A DNA stretch of 7,420 nucleotides. Source: an uncultured beta proteobacterium. GTDB taxonomy: Bacteria > Pseudomonadota > Gammaproteobacteria > Burkholderiales > Burkholderiaceae_C. The stretch is from contig CAISIP010000641.1 of assembly GCA_903885415.1 (NCBI GenBank), positions 1-7,420 of the forward strand, read 5' to 3'. Under the pieces are notes generated by a model. The model searched no databases, was not told the origin of the DNA, and was given only the letters and a program-made list of their open reading frames with translations. The number at the start of each line of letters is the position of its first letter. Within the stretch, counting starts at the first letter, position 1. The position numbers were made by a program, and so were the translations under genes. Shown here one piece after another: positions 1-6,073 of this stretch.

Positions 1-1457
1 GCCGCATGCGGACCCGTCACAAACCAAACGGTCGCCTGATCGCACAGCAGCGCATCGAGCCGGTCGCGCGGTCGCAGCAACACGGCGCCGCGCGGCGGGT
101 CGAAGCGGGCCGCGTCGAACAGCTCTTTGCGCCAGTTGTCGCGCGCTGGCAGCGCCGGGTCGTCCCAATCGCTGGCGACGAGCACCGGTTCGCGCAGACC
201 GGCGTAAAAAGGGATGTCGGAAAAATACGCGTCGACCATCACCACCCGGTCTGCCGGGCCGATGCGCTGCGCCAGGGCCGTAGCAGCGCCCAAGTTGGAC
301 TTCGGCGCCCGCCACGCCAGCGCGACCACCAGCGCCACGCACAGCGGTGCGGCGAGGGCCATCACGCCCAGCCAGACCCGCTCACGACCGGCGCCGATGG
401 CGAGCGCCAACAGCGCGCACAAGGGCGCGGTAGCGGGCAGCACATAGCCCACCAACTTGGAGCTTGGCAGCGAGAAGAAGCCGACGACGGCAACAATCCA
501 CCAGAGGTAGAACAGGCTGCGCTCATCGCGCGCCACCCACGCGCGGCGTAGCGCCTGCGGTAGCCACAGGCTCCACGGCAGCGTCAATGCCGGCATGGCG
601 ACGAGAAAGAACCAAAACGGGTGCTGGTTGTTGAAATTCGTCTGCGCAAACCGGCGGAAATGCTGCTCGACGAAAAAATAGTCGAAGAAGCCGGAGAAAC
701 GCAATTGCATCGCCACAAACCAGGGCGCGGCGAGCGCGACGAACACCAGCAACCCCAGCGGATGCAGCACGCCGCGCATCTGACGAAAGCGCCCCCGCGC
801 GAGCAGCCAGGGCCCGATGACGAGCGCGGGTAGCACAATGCCGACCAGACCCTTGGACAGCGTCGCCAGCGCGCAGGCGGCCCATCCGAGCACCACCCAA
901 CCGAGGTGCACCCGGCGCGTCGACTCAACGCCGTGCGCAAATGCAAACACGGCCACGGTGATCAGGCCCGCCACCAGCATATCGTGGTTGGCGTACTGGG
1001 CGCCCACGAAGTAGAAGGGGCAAGTCGCCAGCAGGCCCAACGCCATCAGCGCCACGCGGTGGCCGTGCCACGGTCGCAGCGCCAGCAGCAGGCTCGCGCC
1101 CATCAGCCACGCACCCACCATCGGCGCGATACGGGCAGAAAAGGCGTTGGCGCCCAAGAGCTGCATCGCAGCCATGTCGATCCAGTAAAAAAGCGGTGGC
1201 TTGTGGAAAAACGGCAGTCCGTTGAGCCGGGGCACCAGCCAGTCGCCGGACACCATGTCGCGCGCGATCCCGGCGTACCGACCCTCGTCGGGCACCATCA
1301 GCGGGCGCAGTCCCAGCGTCACCAGCAGCCAGAGCGCCAGCAGGCCGAGCAGCCAAAAGGACGAGCCGAAGCGGCGAGCGAAAGCCGACAGCCGGGTCGA
1401 TTCCATCGGCGATGGCGTGGCCGGCGGCGCACTGGGTTCGGGAAATGGCGTTGGCAT
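1..1457 (-). CDS. ArnT/PMT-type (GT83-like) membrane glycosyltransferase, C-terminus beyond window
   Basis: Predicted inner-membrane enzyme that moves a sugar from a polyprenyl-phosphate carrier to lipid A or core on the periplasmic side; 4-amino-4-deoxy-L-arabinose is the classic ArnT sugar. The minus strand stays open from the ATG at 1457 to the window edge, giving 485 codons. ArnT proteins are about 550 residues, so roughly 60 may be missing. A proline-rich tail (residues 1-20) precedes the first membrane helix (about 34-50). The hallmark acidic pair is D57-E58 in VPDEGRYAGIARDM, followed by GDWLVPRLNG (71-80) and HKPPLFYW (85-92). Further hallmarks are NHDM (157-160), SKGLVGIVLP (201-210) and SSKLVGYVLP (332-341). 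Hydrophobic helices continue to about residue 381, and a soluble, probably periplasmic domain follows. AGGAA lies 3 nt before the start, a rather short spacing; M18 (1406) is an alternative start. No Ara4N synthesis genes are visible, so the sugar is uncertain. The family call is firm; the name arnT is not. Confidence 0.87.
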   Translation of the reverse strand, partial: MPTPFPEPSAPPATPSPMESTRLSAFARRFGSSFWLLGLLALWLLVTLGLRPLMVPDEGRYAGIARDMVSGDWLVPRLNGLPFFHKPPLFYWIDMAAMQLLGANAFSARIAPMVGAWLMGASLLLALRPWHGHRVALMALGLLATCPFYFVGAQYANHDMLVAGLITVAVFAFAHGVESTRRVHLGWVVLGWAACALATLSKGLVGIVLPALVIGPWLLARGRFRQMRGVLHPLGLLVFVALAAPWFVAMQLRFSGFFDYFFVEQHFRRFAQTNFNNQHPFWFFLVAMPALTLPWSLWLPQALRRAWVARDERSLFYLWWIVAVVGFFSLPSSKLVGYVLPATAPLCALLALAIGAGRERVWLGVMALAAPLCVALVVALAWRAPKSNLGAATALAQRIGPADRVVMVDAYFSDIPFYAGLREPVLVASDWDDPALPARDNWRKELFDAARFDPPRGAVLLRPRDRLDALLCDQATVWFVTGPHA

Positions 1458-1495
1458 GCGTTCCTGTCGGTTGGATTGATTTTCCTCTATGCGCC

Positions 1496-1511
1496 ATCGC
1501 CCAGGTGCGAT
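1496..1511. promoter_or_regulatory. Imperfect 16-bp palindrome, possible operator
   Basis: The sequence atcgcccaggtgcgat is an inverted repeat. Five outer base pairs (ATCGC/GCGAT) match perfectly, then there is one mismatch, one more pair and a two-base centre. It lies inside the divergent intergenic region and overlaps the possible extended -10 at 1506-1514, a place where a dimeric repressor could act on one or both genes. A short palindrome can arise by chance in GC-rich DNA, and no regulator family is recognised from it. Confidence 0.2.
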
Positions 1512-1546
1512 ACTCGCGGCCAAATGACGGACCGTGCCGACCCTGC

Positions 1547-1550
1547 AGGA
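1547..1550 (+). promoter_or_regulatory. Ribosome binding site of the LpxL-like gene
   Basis: AGGA lies 8 nt before the ATG at 1559. This supports that start over upstream in-frame starts: the frame is open back to 1412, but that extension would run into the divergent neighbour and does not resemble the protein family. Confidence 0.6.
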
Positions 1551-1558
1551 CTGCCACG

Positions 1559-2434
1559 ATGAACGAAGCGCTGGCGCGCTTGGGGATTGTCTTCATGCGC
1601 GCAATCGCGCGCCTGCCCCTGACATGGGTCCGCAGCATCGGCGCCGTGCTGGGCTGGCTGCTGTACCTGTTTGCCGTTTCGCGCCGGCGCGTGGTCGACA
1701 CCAACCTGCGACTGTGTTTTCCGGGTCAGGGCGTCGCGCGGCGGGGCGCCTTGGTGCGCAGCGCCTTTGTCCATTTCGCCCAGGCCTGGATTGACAGGAG
1801 CTGGCTATGGCACGGGGATCCGGGGAAGACCCTTGATCGCCTTCGCGTGGCCGGTGCCGTGGACGAACTCGCGGGCACCGACCCGGTGATCCTGTTCGCG
1901 CCGCATTTTGTCGGCCTCGACGCCGGCTGGACGGCACTCACGCAGCAACTGGACCGCAGCTTCGCCACCATCTACACGCCACAACGCAACAAGGTGGTCG
2001 ATCGGTGGAGTCAGCAGGGCCGCAGCCGGTTCGGCCGCAGTCGAATCTTTGAGCGCCGCGCCGGCACCCGGGCGATCGTCTCGATGGTGCGCAGCGGGCA
2101 GGCGCTGTACCTGCTGCCCGATATGAATTTCGGCCCGCAGGAGTCGGTCTTCGTTCCGTTTTATGGCGTACCCGCCGCCACGCTGACCTCGCTGTCGCGT
2201 TTTTCCAAGCTCGGTCGGGCCAAGGTGGTTCCGGTGCTCACGCGCATGACGCCCGAAGGCTACGCGGTCGAAATTCTGCCGGCGTGGCGCGACTTTCCCG
2301 GCGCCGACCCGGTCGCCGATGCGGCGCTGATGAACCAGCGGCTAGAACACTACATTGACGCCATGCCCGACCAGTACTACTGGGTACACCGGCGCTTCAA
2401 ATCGCGCCCGCCCGGTGCTGCGCCAGTGTACTGA
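1559..2434 (+). CDS. lpxL: Lipid A biosynthesis acyltransferase (LpxL/HtrB family)
   Basis: Inner-membrane acyltransferase expected to move a fatty acyl chain from acyl carrier protein onto a hydroxyacyl chain of Kdo-containing lipid A precursor (secondary acylation). The protein has 291 residues, close to the roughly 306 of E. coli LpxL. A hydrophobic N-terminal anchor (about 20-40) is followed by the catalytic HX4D motif, H116 to D121 in APHFVGLD. Next come LPDMNFG (186-192) and VFVPFYGVPAATLT (197-210), a block typical of the family, and the C-terminal DQYYWVHRRFKSRP (271-284). AGGA 8 nt upstream supports the ATG at 1559; M13 is a less likely start. It is divergent from the ArnT-like gene, and its last 38 bp overlap the end of waaA on the opposite strand. 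The sequence alone does not say which chain length or position is acylated, so LpxL rather than LpxM or LpxP is a best guess. Confidence 0.9.
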   Translation: MNEALARLGIVFMRAIARLPLTWVRSIGAVLGWLLYLFAVSRRRVVDTNLRLCFPGQGVARRGALVRSAFVHFAQAWIDRSWLWHGDPGKTLDRLRVAGAVDELAGTDPVILFAPHFVGLDAGWTALTQQLDRSFATIYTPQRNKVVDRWSQQGRSRFGRSRIFERRAGTRAIVSMVRSGQALYLLPDMNFGPQESVFVPFYGVPAATLTSLSRFSKLGRAKVVPVLTRMTPEGYAVEILPAWRDFPGADPVADAALMNQRLEHYIDAMPDQYYWVHRRFKSRPPGAAPVY

Positions 2435-3725
2435 GGACCGCGGCGGCCGTTCTTTGCGAAGCGCCGCGGTGCGCGCCAGCAAACTGCACGCAGGCGAGTC
2501 GCGCCTGCGCGAGCGCTTCAGTTTGCGCCATCCAGCGCAGCGCCTGGGCCAGCGCGGCAGCCATATCGTCCGCCCGCCTGGCGGCCCCTGCGTCCAGCGC
2601 CAACTGCGCGGCTTCGGAAAAGTTAAAGGTATGCGGGCCCATCAGTACGGGGCAGGCGCAGGCGGCAGCCTCGATCAGATTCTGGCCGCCCAGGGCTTCA
2701 AAGCTGCCGCCGAGCAGCGCAATCTGGCTCATCGCGTAATACAGCGCGAGTTCACCCATGGTGTCACCCAGCCACAGGTCGGCGGGCTGCGTCTGGGATG
2801 TCCACTGGCTGCGCCTGGACACCGTGAACCCGGCCTGCTCGAAAAGTGCCGCGACGGCGTCGACGCGTTGCGGGTGGCGCGGCACCAGCAGCAGTTGGAA
2901 CGGCAGCGACGCGGGCCAGCCTGGCGTTCCAGGAGCTTGCGCGAGCGCCACCACGGCCGCCAGCAGCGCGGCCTCTTCGCCGTCGCGGGAACTCGCCAGC
3001 ATCAGCACCGGCTTGGGCATCGCGGAACGCCATGCCAGCCCCCTGGCCAGCTGCTGCACGTCGGGTTCGGCGTCGAACTTGATGTTGCCAAAGACGCCGC
3101 CGACCCTGGCACCTAAGGCACGCAGGTTCACGGCGTCAGCCTCACTTTGGGCAAAGACGCAGCGCAGACCCCGGTAGGCCGGCTGCGCAAGCCAGCGCAG
3201 GCGGCGCGCGGAGCCGAAGGACTTCGGATTGAGCCGGGCGTTGACCAGTACGAGCGGGACCCCGTAGCGCAGGCAAGATTGAACCAGGTTAGGCCAGATT
3301 TCGGTCTCCACCAGCAGCCCTGCGCACGGCCGGAAATGGGCCAGAAAGCGGTCGACGGCGCCACGGCTGTCCCATGGCAACCAGGCCTGACGGTCCCCCT
3401 GCTCCAGCAGCTCGCGGCCGGCGGTCCATCCGGTGGCGGTACCGTGCGTCAGCAGCAGCCTGAGCCCGGGCTGCTGCTGACGCAGCTGGGCCAGCAGCAG
3501 CGCTGCGGCGCGCGTCTCCCCCAGCGAAACGGCGTGCAGCCACAACCAGCCCGCGCTAGGCGCGTCGCTGTAGCGGCCAAATCGTTCCCCCACCGAGATC
3601 GCGTAGGCGGGCTCGGTGCGCGCGCGTCGCGCCAGCCTGCGCAGCAGCCAGGGCTGCATCAGCCAGGCCAGCGCCGAATAGATGGCAAGCGCGCTGCGCT
3701 CGCGCCAGTTCAGTTCAGCCCGCAT
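2397..3725 (-). CDS. waaA: 3-deoxy-D-manno-octulosonic acid (Kdo) transferase
   Basis: Transfers Kdo from CMP-Kdo to tetraacyl-disaccharide lipid A precursor (lipid IVA) at the cytoplasmic face of the inner membrane, the first step of core synthesis. It has 442 residues; E. coli WaaA has 425. A hydrophobic N-terminal segment (about 12-28) anchors it. WLHAVSLGE (62-70) carries the glutamate (E70) expected as catalytic base, and ETEIWPN (140-146) is a family signature. FGNIKFD (212-218), VPRHPQR (281-287), LGDTMGEL (319-326) and GGSFEALGGQN (339-349) followed by GPHTFNF (363-369) mark the CMP-Kdo-binding half. The ATG at 3725 overlaps the stop of the upstream glycosyltransferase by 11 nt (ATGCGGGCTGA). 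No Shine-Dalgarno sequence is visible, which suggests translational coupling. The frame is open further upstream, to 3830, but that part lacks family similarity. Its 3' end overlaps the convergent lpxL. Whether it adds one or more Kdo residues cannot be read from the sequence. Confidence 0.95.
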   Translation of the reverse strand: MRAELNWRERSALAIYSALAWLMQPWLLRRLARRARTEPAYAISVGERFGRYSDAPSAGWLWLHAVSLGETRAAALLLAQLRQQQPGLRLLLTHGTATGWTAGRELLEQGDRQAWLPWDSRGAVDRFLAHFRPCAGLLVETEIWPNLVQSCLRYGVPLVLVNARLNPKSFGSARRLRWLAQPAYRGLRCVFAQSEADAVNLRALGARVGGVFGNIKFDAEPDVQQLARGLAWRSAMPKPVLMLASSRDGEEAALLAAVVALAQAPGTPGWPASLPFQLLLVPRHPQRVDAVAALFEQAGFTVSRRSQWTSQTQPADLWLGDTMGELALYYAMSQIALLGGSFEALGGQNLIEAAACACPVLMGPHTFNFSEAAQLALDAGAARRADDMAAALAQALRWMAQTEALAQARLACVQFAGAHRGASQRTAAAVLSTLAQHRAGAI

Positions 3726-4794
3726 CGAACAGGCTTTGGTACACCCGCGATATGCCTGCGGCTTCGGCTTGCAGGCTGAAGCGCTCGACGACGGCGGCGC
3801 GGGCGCGCCGCCCCATCTGCACCGCGGCATCGATGTCGGACATCACGCCCAATACCGCCTGCGCCAGCGCGGAGGCGTCGCCCACGGGGACCAGGTCGCC
3901 GTTGACACCCGGCTGAACCAGTTGCTCAAAGGCGCCGGTGCGCGAGCAAACCAGCGCGCAGCCGGTTGCCGCAGCCTCGAATGGCGTGAGGCCAAAAGGT
4001 TCGTAACGCGGGCAGGCAACGCACAATAGGCAGCGCTGGTACCACCGGTGGACCTCTGCGGCCGGCACCTCGCCAAGAAAGACGATGCGCGCAGAAAGTC
4101 CCGCACGCGCTACCTTGTCGCGCAGCGCCTGCTCAAACGCCCGATGCTTCGGCTGCGCCAGACCGGCAATCACGGCGCAGACACCGGGCAACCGCGGCAG
4201 CACCTGCAACATCGCGTCGACAAACAGGTCAGACCCTTTGTCGGGCCGCACGCGGCCGAACACACCAATGCCGAATTGGCCGGGCAGCCCACTGTCGGCC
4301 CAAGCCAGCGACTTGTCAGCACTGACGGAAAAACGCTCCAGATCGATGCCATGTGCAACCACCGCGGTGGTGTTGGGAACGAATGACGCGGCCAGATCGG
4401 TGGTCGCAATCACCGCGTCCATTTTGGAAATCAGCCAGCGCGGGAACGCGCCGTGCAAGTGCTGCGCGGCCGAGGTAAACACCAGCCGAATCGGCAGACG
4501 CAGCACATCGCGGGCGAACAGCGCCGCCATCATTTCGTGATCGCGCCGGACATGCCAGATGCGAAATGGACGGTTGGCCGGCGGCCGCAGCGAAATCCGG
4601 ATCGCCTGCGCCAGCGTCATCCCGGGCAGGCCATTGGAAAGCGGGTTGCCGCAGTAGCCGATCCGCCATTGCTGTAGTTGCAGCGGAACCAGCGCGTTCA
4701 CGGTAGCCGAAACGCCGGTGTAGCGCCGCTTCAGGTTGAAGACGATGACCTCGGGGTCGGCGTCTAGGGAGAAGGACTGGGGTTGCGCTGGCAT
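3715..4794 (-). CDS. GT4-family glycosyltransferase, LpcC/LpsB-like, predicted LPS core sugar transferase
   Basis: Predicted cytoplasmic, GT-B-fold, retaining transferase that adds a sugar from a nucleotide donor to the inner core. It has 359 residues. The N-terminal acceptor half has LKRRYTGVSATVNAL (21-35), IWHVRRDHEM (79-88), LVFTSAAQ (104-111), MDAVIATT (125-132) and HGIDLERF (148-155). From memory these match the layout of rhizobial LpcC, a mannosyltransferase acting on Kdo-lipid A. The donor half has FGRVRPDKGSDLF (179-191) and the EX7E motif, E265 to E273 in YEPFGLTPFE. An in-frame TGA three codons upstream fixes the ATG at 4794 as the first possible start; no good Shine-Dalgarno sequence is seen. 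It follows the ligase gene after 25 nt and overlaps waaA by 11 nt, so a core-assembly role is likely. Mannose as the sugar is only an inference; WaaG-like glucosyl transfer is an alternative. Confidence 0.85.
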   Translation of the reverse strand: MPAQPQSFSLDADPEVIVFNLKRRYTGVSATVNALVPLQLQQWRIGYCGNPLSNGLPGMTLAQAIRISLRPPANRPFRIWHVRRDHEMMAALFARDVLRLPIRLVFTSAAQHLHGAFPRWLISKMDAVIATTDLAASFVPNTTAVVAHGIDLERFSVSADKSLAWADSGLPGQFGIGVFGRVRPDKGSDLFVDAMLQVLPRLPGVCAVIAGLAQPKHRAFEQALRDKVARAGLSARIVFLGEVPAAEVHRWYQRCLLCVACPRYEPFGLTPFEAAATGCALVCSRTGAFEQLVQPGVNGDLVPVGDASALAQAVLGVMSDIDAAVQMGRRARAAVVERFSLQAEAAGISRVYQSLFDAG

Positions 4795-4819
4795 GCGGGG
4801 TCAGAATGCGCAACCGGCC

Positions 4820-6040
4820 TCAGCCCTGCGCGTGGCGCAGACGCAGTTGCGAGGGCTCGAATCCAGGCTCGGCCGACAGCCGGAGGTACAGGCCGACGAC
4901 CCACAGCAGGCTCAGCCCTATGGTGGCGTCTCGGGTGGCGGAGTTGACCAGCGCGCTAAACAGCAGCGTTAGCGCCGCGACAAAAGCCATCCGCCCGGCC
5001 ATATCCTGGCGGCGCCAGCCCGCCAGGCACGCGGCCAGCATGATCGCCAGCCAGCTCAGCGCGCCCGGCACGCCGGCCTGCGCGCCCATCCACAGCAGGT
5101 CGTCATGCGGCATATTCAGGTCGGCGATGGACGGGGGCACCCGGCTCCTCCACTGCGCGTTCCAGGCGCCAATGCCCCAGCCCATCCAGGGCCGCTCGGC
5201 GATCATCGCGGCGGTGTGGCGCACCAGTTGGACGCGGATGTTCCAACTGTCGCGGTTGACCTCACCGCTATTAGCCTCGCGGATTTCCGAAAACCCCAGC
5301 GCCAGCCGGCTTTGAACCGCCGGAACCATGGTGACGAAGGCCGCCGAGGCCAGCATGGCGGCGGCGACAAACGCCAGCAGGGAAAGCCTGGCGCGGCGCA
5401 ACTGGTGAACCCCTGCTACCAGCCCGGCACCAAGAACGGCCAGCAGCGCGGTGCGGTTGGGCAGGGCGAACACCAGCACCGCCAGCACCGCCAGGGTGAC
5501 GCCAATTGCCGCTATGCGCACAAGCCCGCCGCGCGCCAGAGCCAGCACCAACGCCGACCCGGCAAGCAGCGCCATCAAAATGGTGTTCGAAACCGTCTTG
5601 TTGCCGCCGTAATGGATCAGGTTGTTCCACACCGACCACTGCGGCAACCCGACGGCGGCGTTGACCGCGACCACCAGGACGCTGAACGCGGCTGCGGCCA
5701 CAAAGCCGCGCATGGCCCAACGGGCCTCTTCTTCCCCCAGCGCGATTGCCATTGCCAGGGTCAGCGCGATGCGCCCACCGTGCCAGAGATTGGTCGGCGT
5801 CTCGGGATACCAGTCGGGTTGCAACGCCAGCACGACCAGCGTCCAGAGCAGGAACAGCGCCATCGGCCAGAACAGCAGGTGTGCGCGCACCCGGCGCAGG
5901 CGCAGCGTCCTCCCAGGCGAGAGCAGCAGAGCCAGCAGCAGAGCGAAATAGCACAGGTAGTTCAGCCCCACCGGCATGAACACCACCAGGCCCCATAGCA
6001 GTGCAATCGAGCGAACCGGCGCTCTGAAAAGACTCCGCAT
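4820..6040 (-). CDS. waaL: O-antigen ligase-like membrane protein (WaaL/Wzy_C family)
   Basis: Polytopic inner-membrane protein predicted to transfer O-antigen from its undecaprenyl-pyrophosphate carrier to lipid A-core at the periplasmic side. From the ATG at 6040 it has 406 residues, close to the 419 of E. coli WaaL. About ten or more hydrophobic segments are visible (for example 11-40, 54-73, 92-102, 112-130, 152-169, 175-193 and 220-240). A large hydrophilic loop (about 241-315) follows, then further helices (about 326-341, 351-365, 374-387). The loop holds RPWMGWGIGAW (283-293) and PHDDLLWMGAQAGVPG (311-326), whose H312 fits the conserved WaaL histidine; NRT (195-197) supplies a candidate conserved arginine. 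The frame also allows a GTG at 6049 and a TTG at 6061. None has a clear Shine-Dalgarno sequence; ATG was chosen as commonest. It starts 33 nt after the pyruvate kinase stop. Wzy polymerases share this fold, but the neighbouring waaA favours a ligase. Confidence 0.82.
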   Translation of the reverse strand: MRSLFRAPVRSIALLWGLVVFMPVGLNYLCYFALLLALLLSPGRTLRLRRVRAHLLFWPMALFLLWTLVVLALQPDWYPETPTNLWHGGRIALTLAMAIALGEEEARWAMRGFVAAAAFSVLVVAVNAAVGLPQWSVWNNLIHYGGNKTVSNTILMALLAGSALVLALARGGLVRIAAIGVTLAVLAVLVFALPNRTALLAVLGAGLVAGVHQLRRARLSLLAFVAAAMLASAAFVTMVPAVQSRLALGFSEIREANSGEVNRDSWNIRVQLVRHTAAMIAERPWMGWGIGAWNAQWRSRVPPSIADLNMPHDDLLWMGAQAGVPGALSWLAIMLAACLAGWRRQDMAGRMAFVAALTLLFSALVNSATRDATIGLSLLWVVGLYLRLSAEPGFEPSQLRLRHAQG

Positions 6041-6073
6041 CCAGTGCACGCTGGCAGGCAACCGGGCCGCCGT

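Larger units (their letters stand above)
1458..1558. promoter_or_regulatory. Divergent intergenic region between the ArnT-like and LpxL-like genes
   Basis: These 101 bp separate two genes that start in opposite directions, so promoters for both should lie here or overlap the gene starts. On the plus strand GATACT (1509-1514), preceded by TG at 1506-1507, resembles an extended -10 element. The base composition around it is slightly more AT-rich (1471-1490) than the neighbouring coding DNA. No well-spaced -35 hexamer was found on either strand, so the exact promoters are not assigned. The inference rests mainly on the gene arrangement. Confidence 0.4.

Noticed and set aside
925..1704. Minus-strand open frame of 259 codons crossing the divergent gap
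   Set aside because: It overlaps both the ArnT-like gene in another frame and the start of lpxL antisense, and has no recognisable domain. The real minus-strand frame here carries clear ArnT/PMT motifs.
2355..3116. Plus-strand open frame of 253 codons
   Set aside because: It is antisense to waaA, which has strong motifs in its own frame, and the protein has low complexity with no conserved blocks.
3465..3505. Run of CTG/CAG triplets
   Set aside because: It encodes Leu and Gln codons in frame within waaA and is ordinary codon bias rather than a repeat element.
3726..3830. Longer N-terminus for waaA, starting at 3830
   Set aside because: It would overlap the upstream glycosyltransferase by 116 bp, and the extra 35 residues do not resemble WaaA. 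The ATG at 3725 gives a family-like N-terminus.
5105..5998. Plus-strand open frame of 297 codons
   Set aside because: It lies wholly antisense to the ligase gene, is unusually rich in Gln, Arg and His, and shows no family motif. This is typical of a shadow frame in GC-rich DNA.
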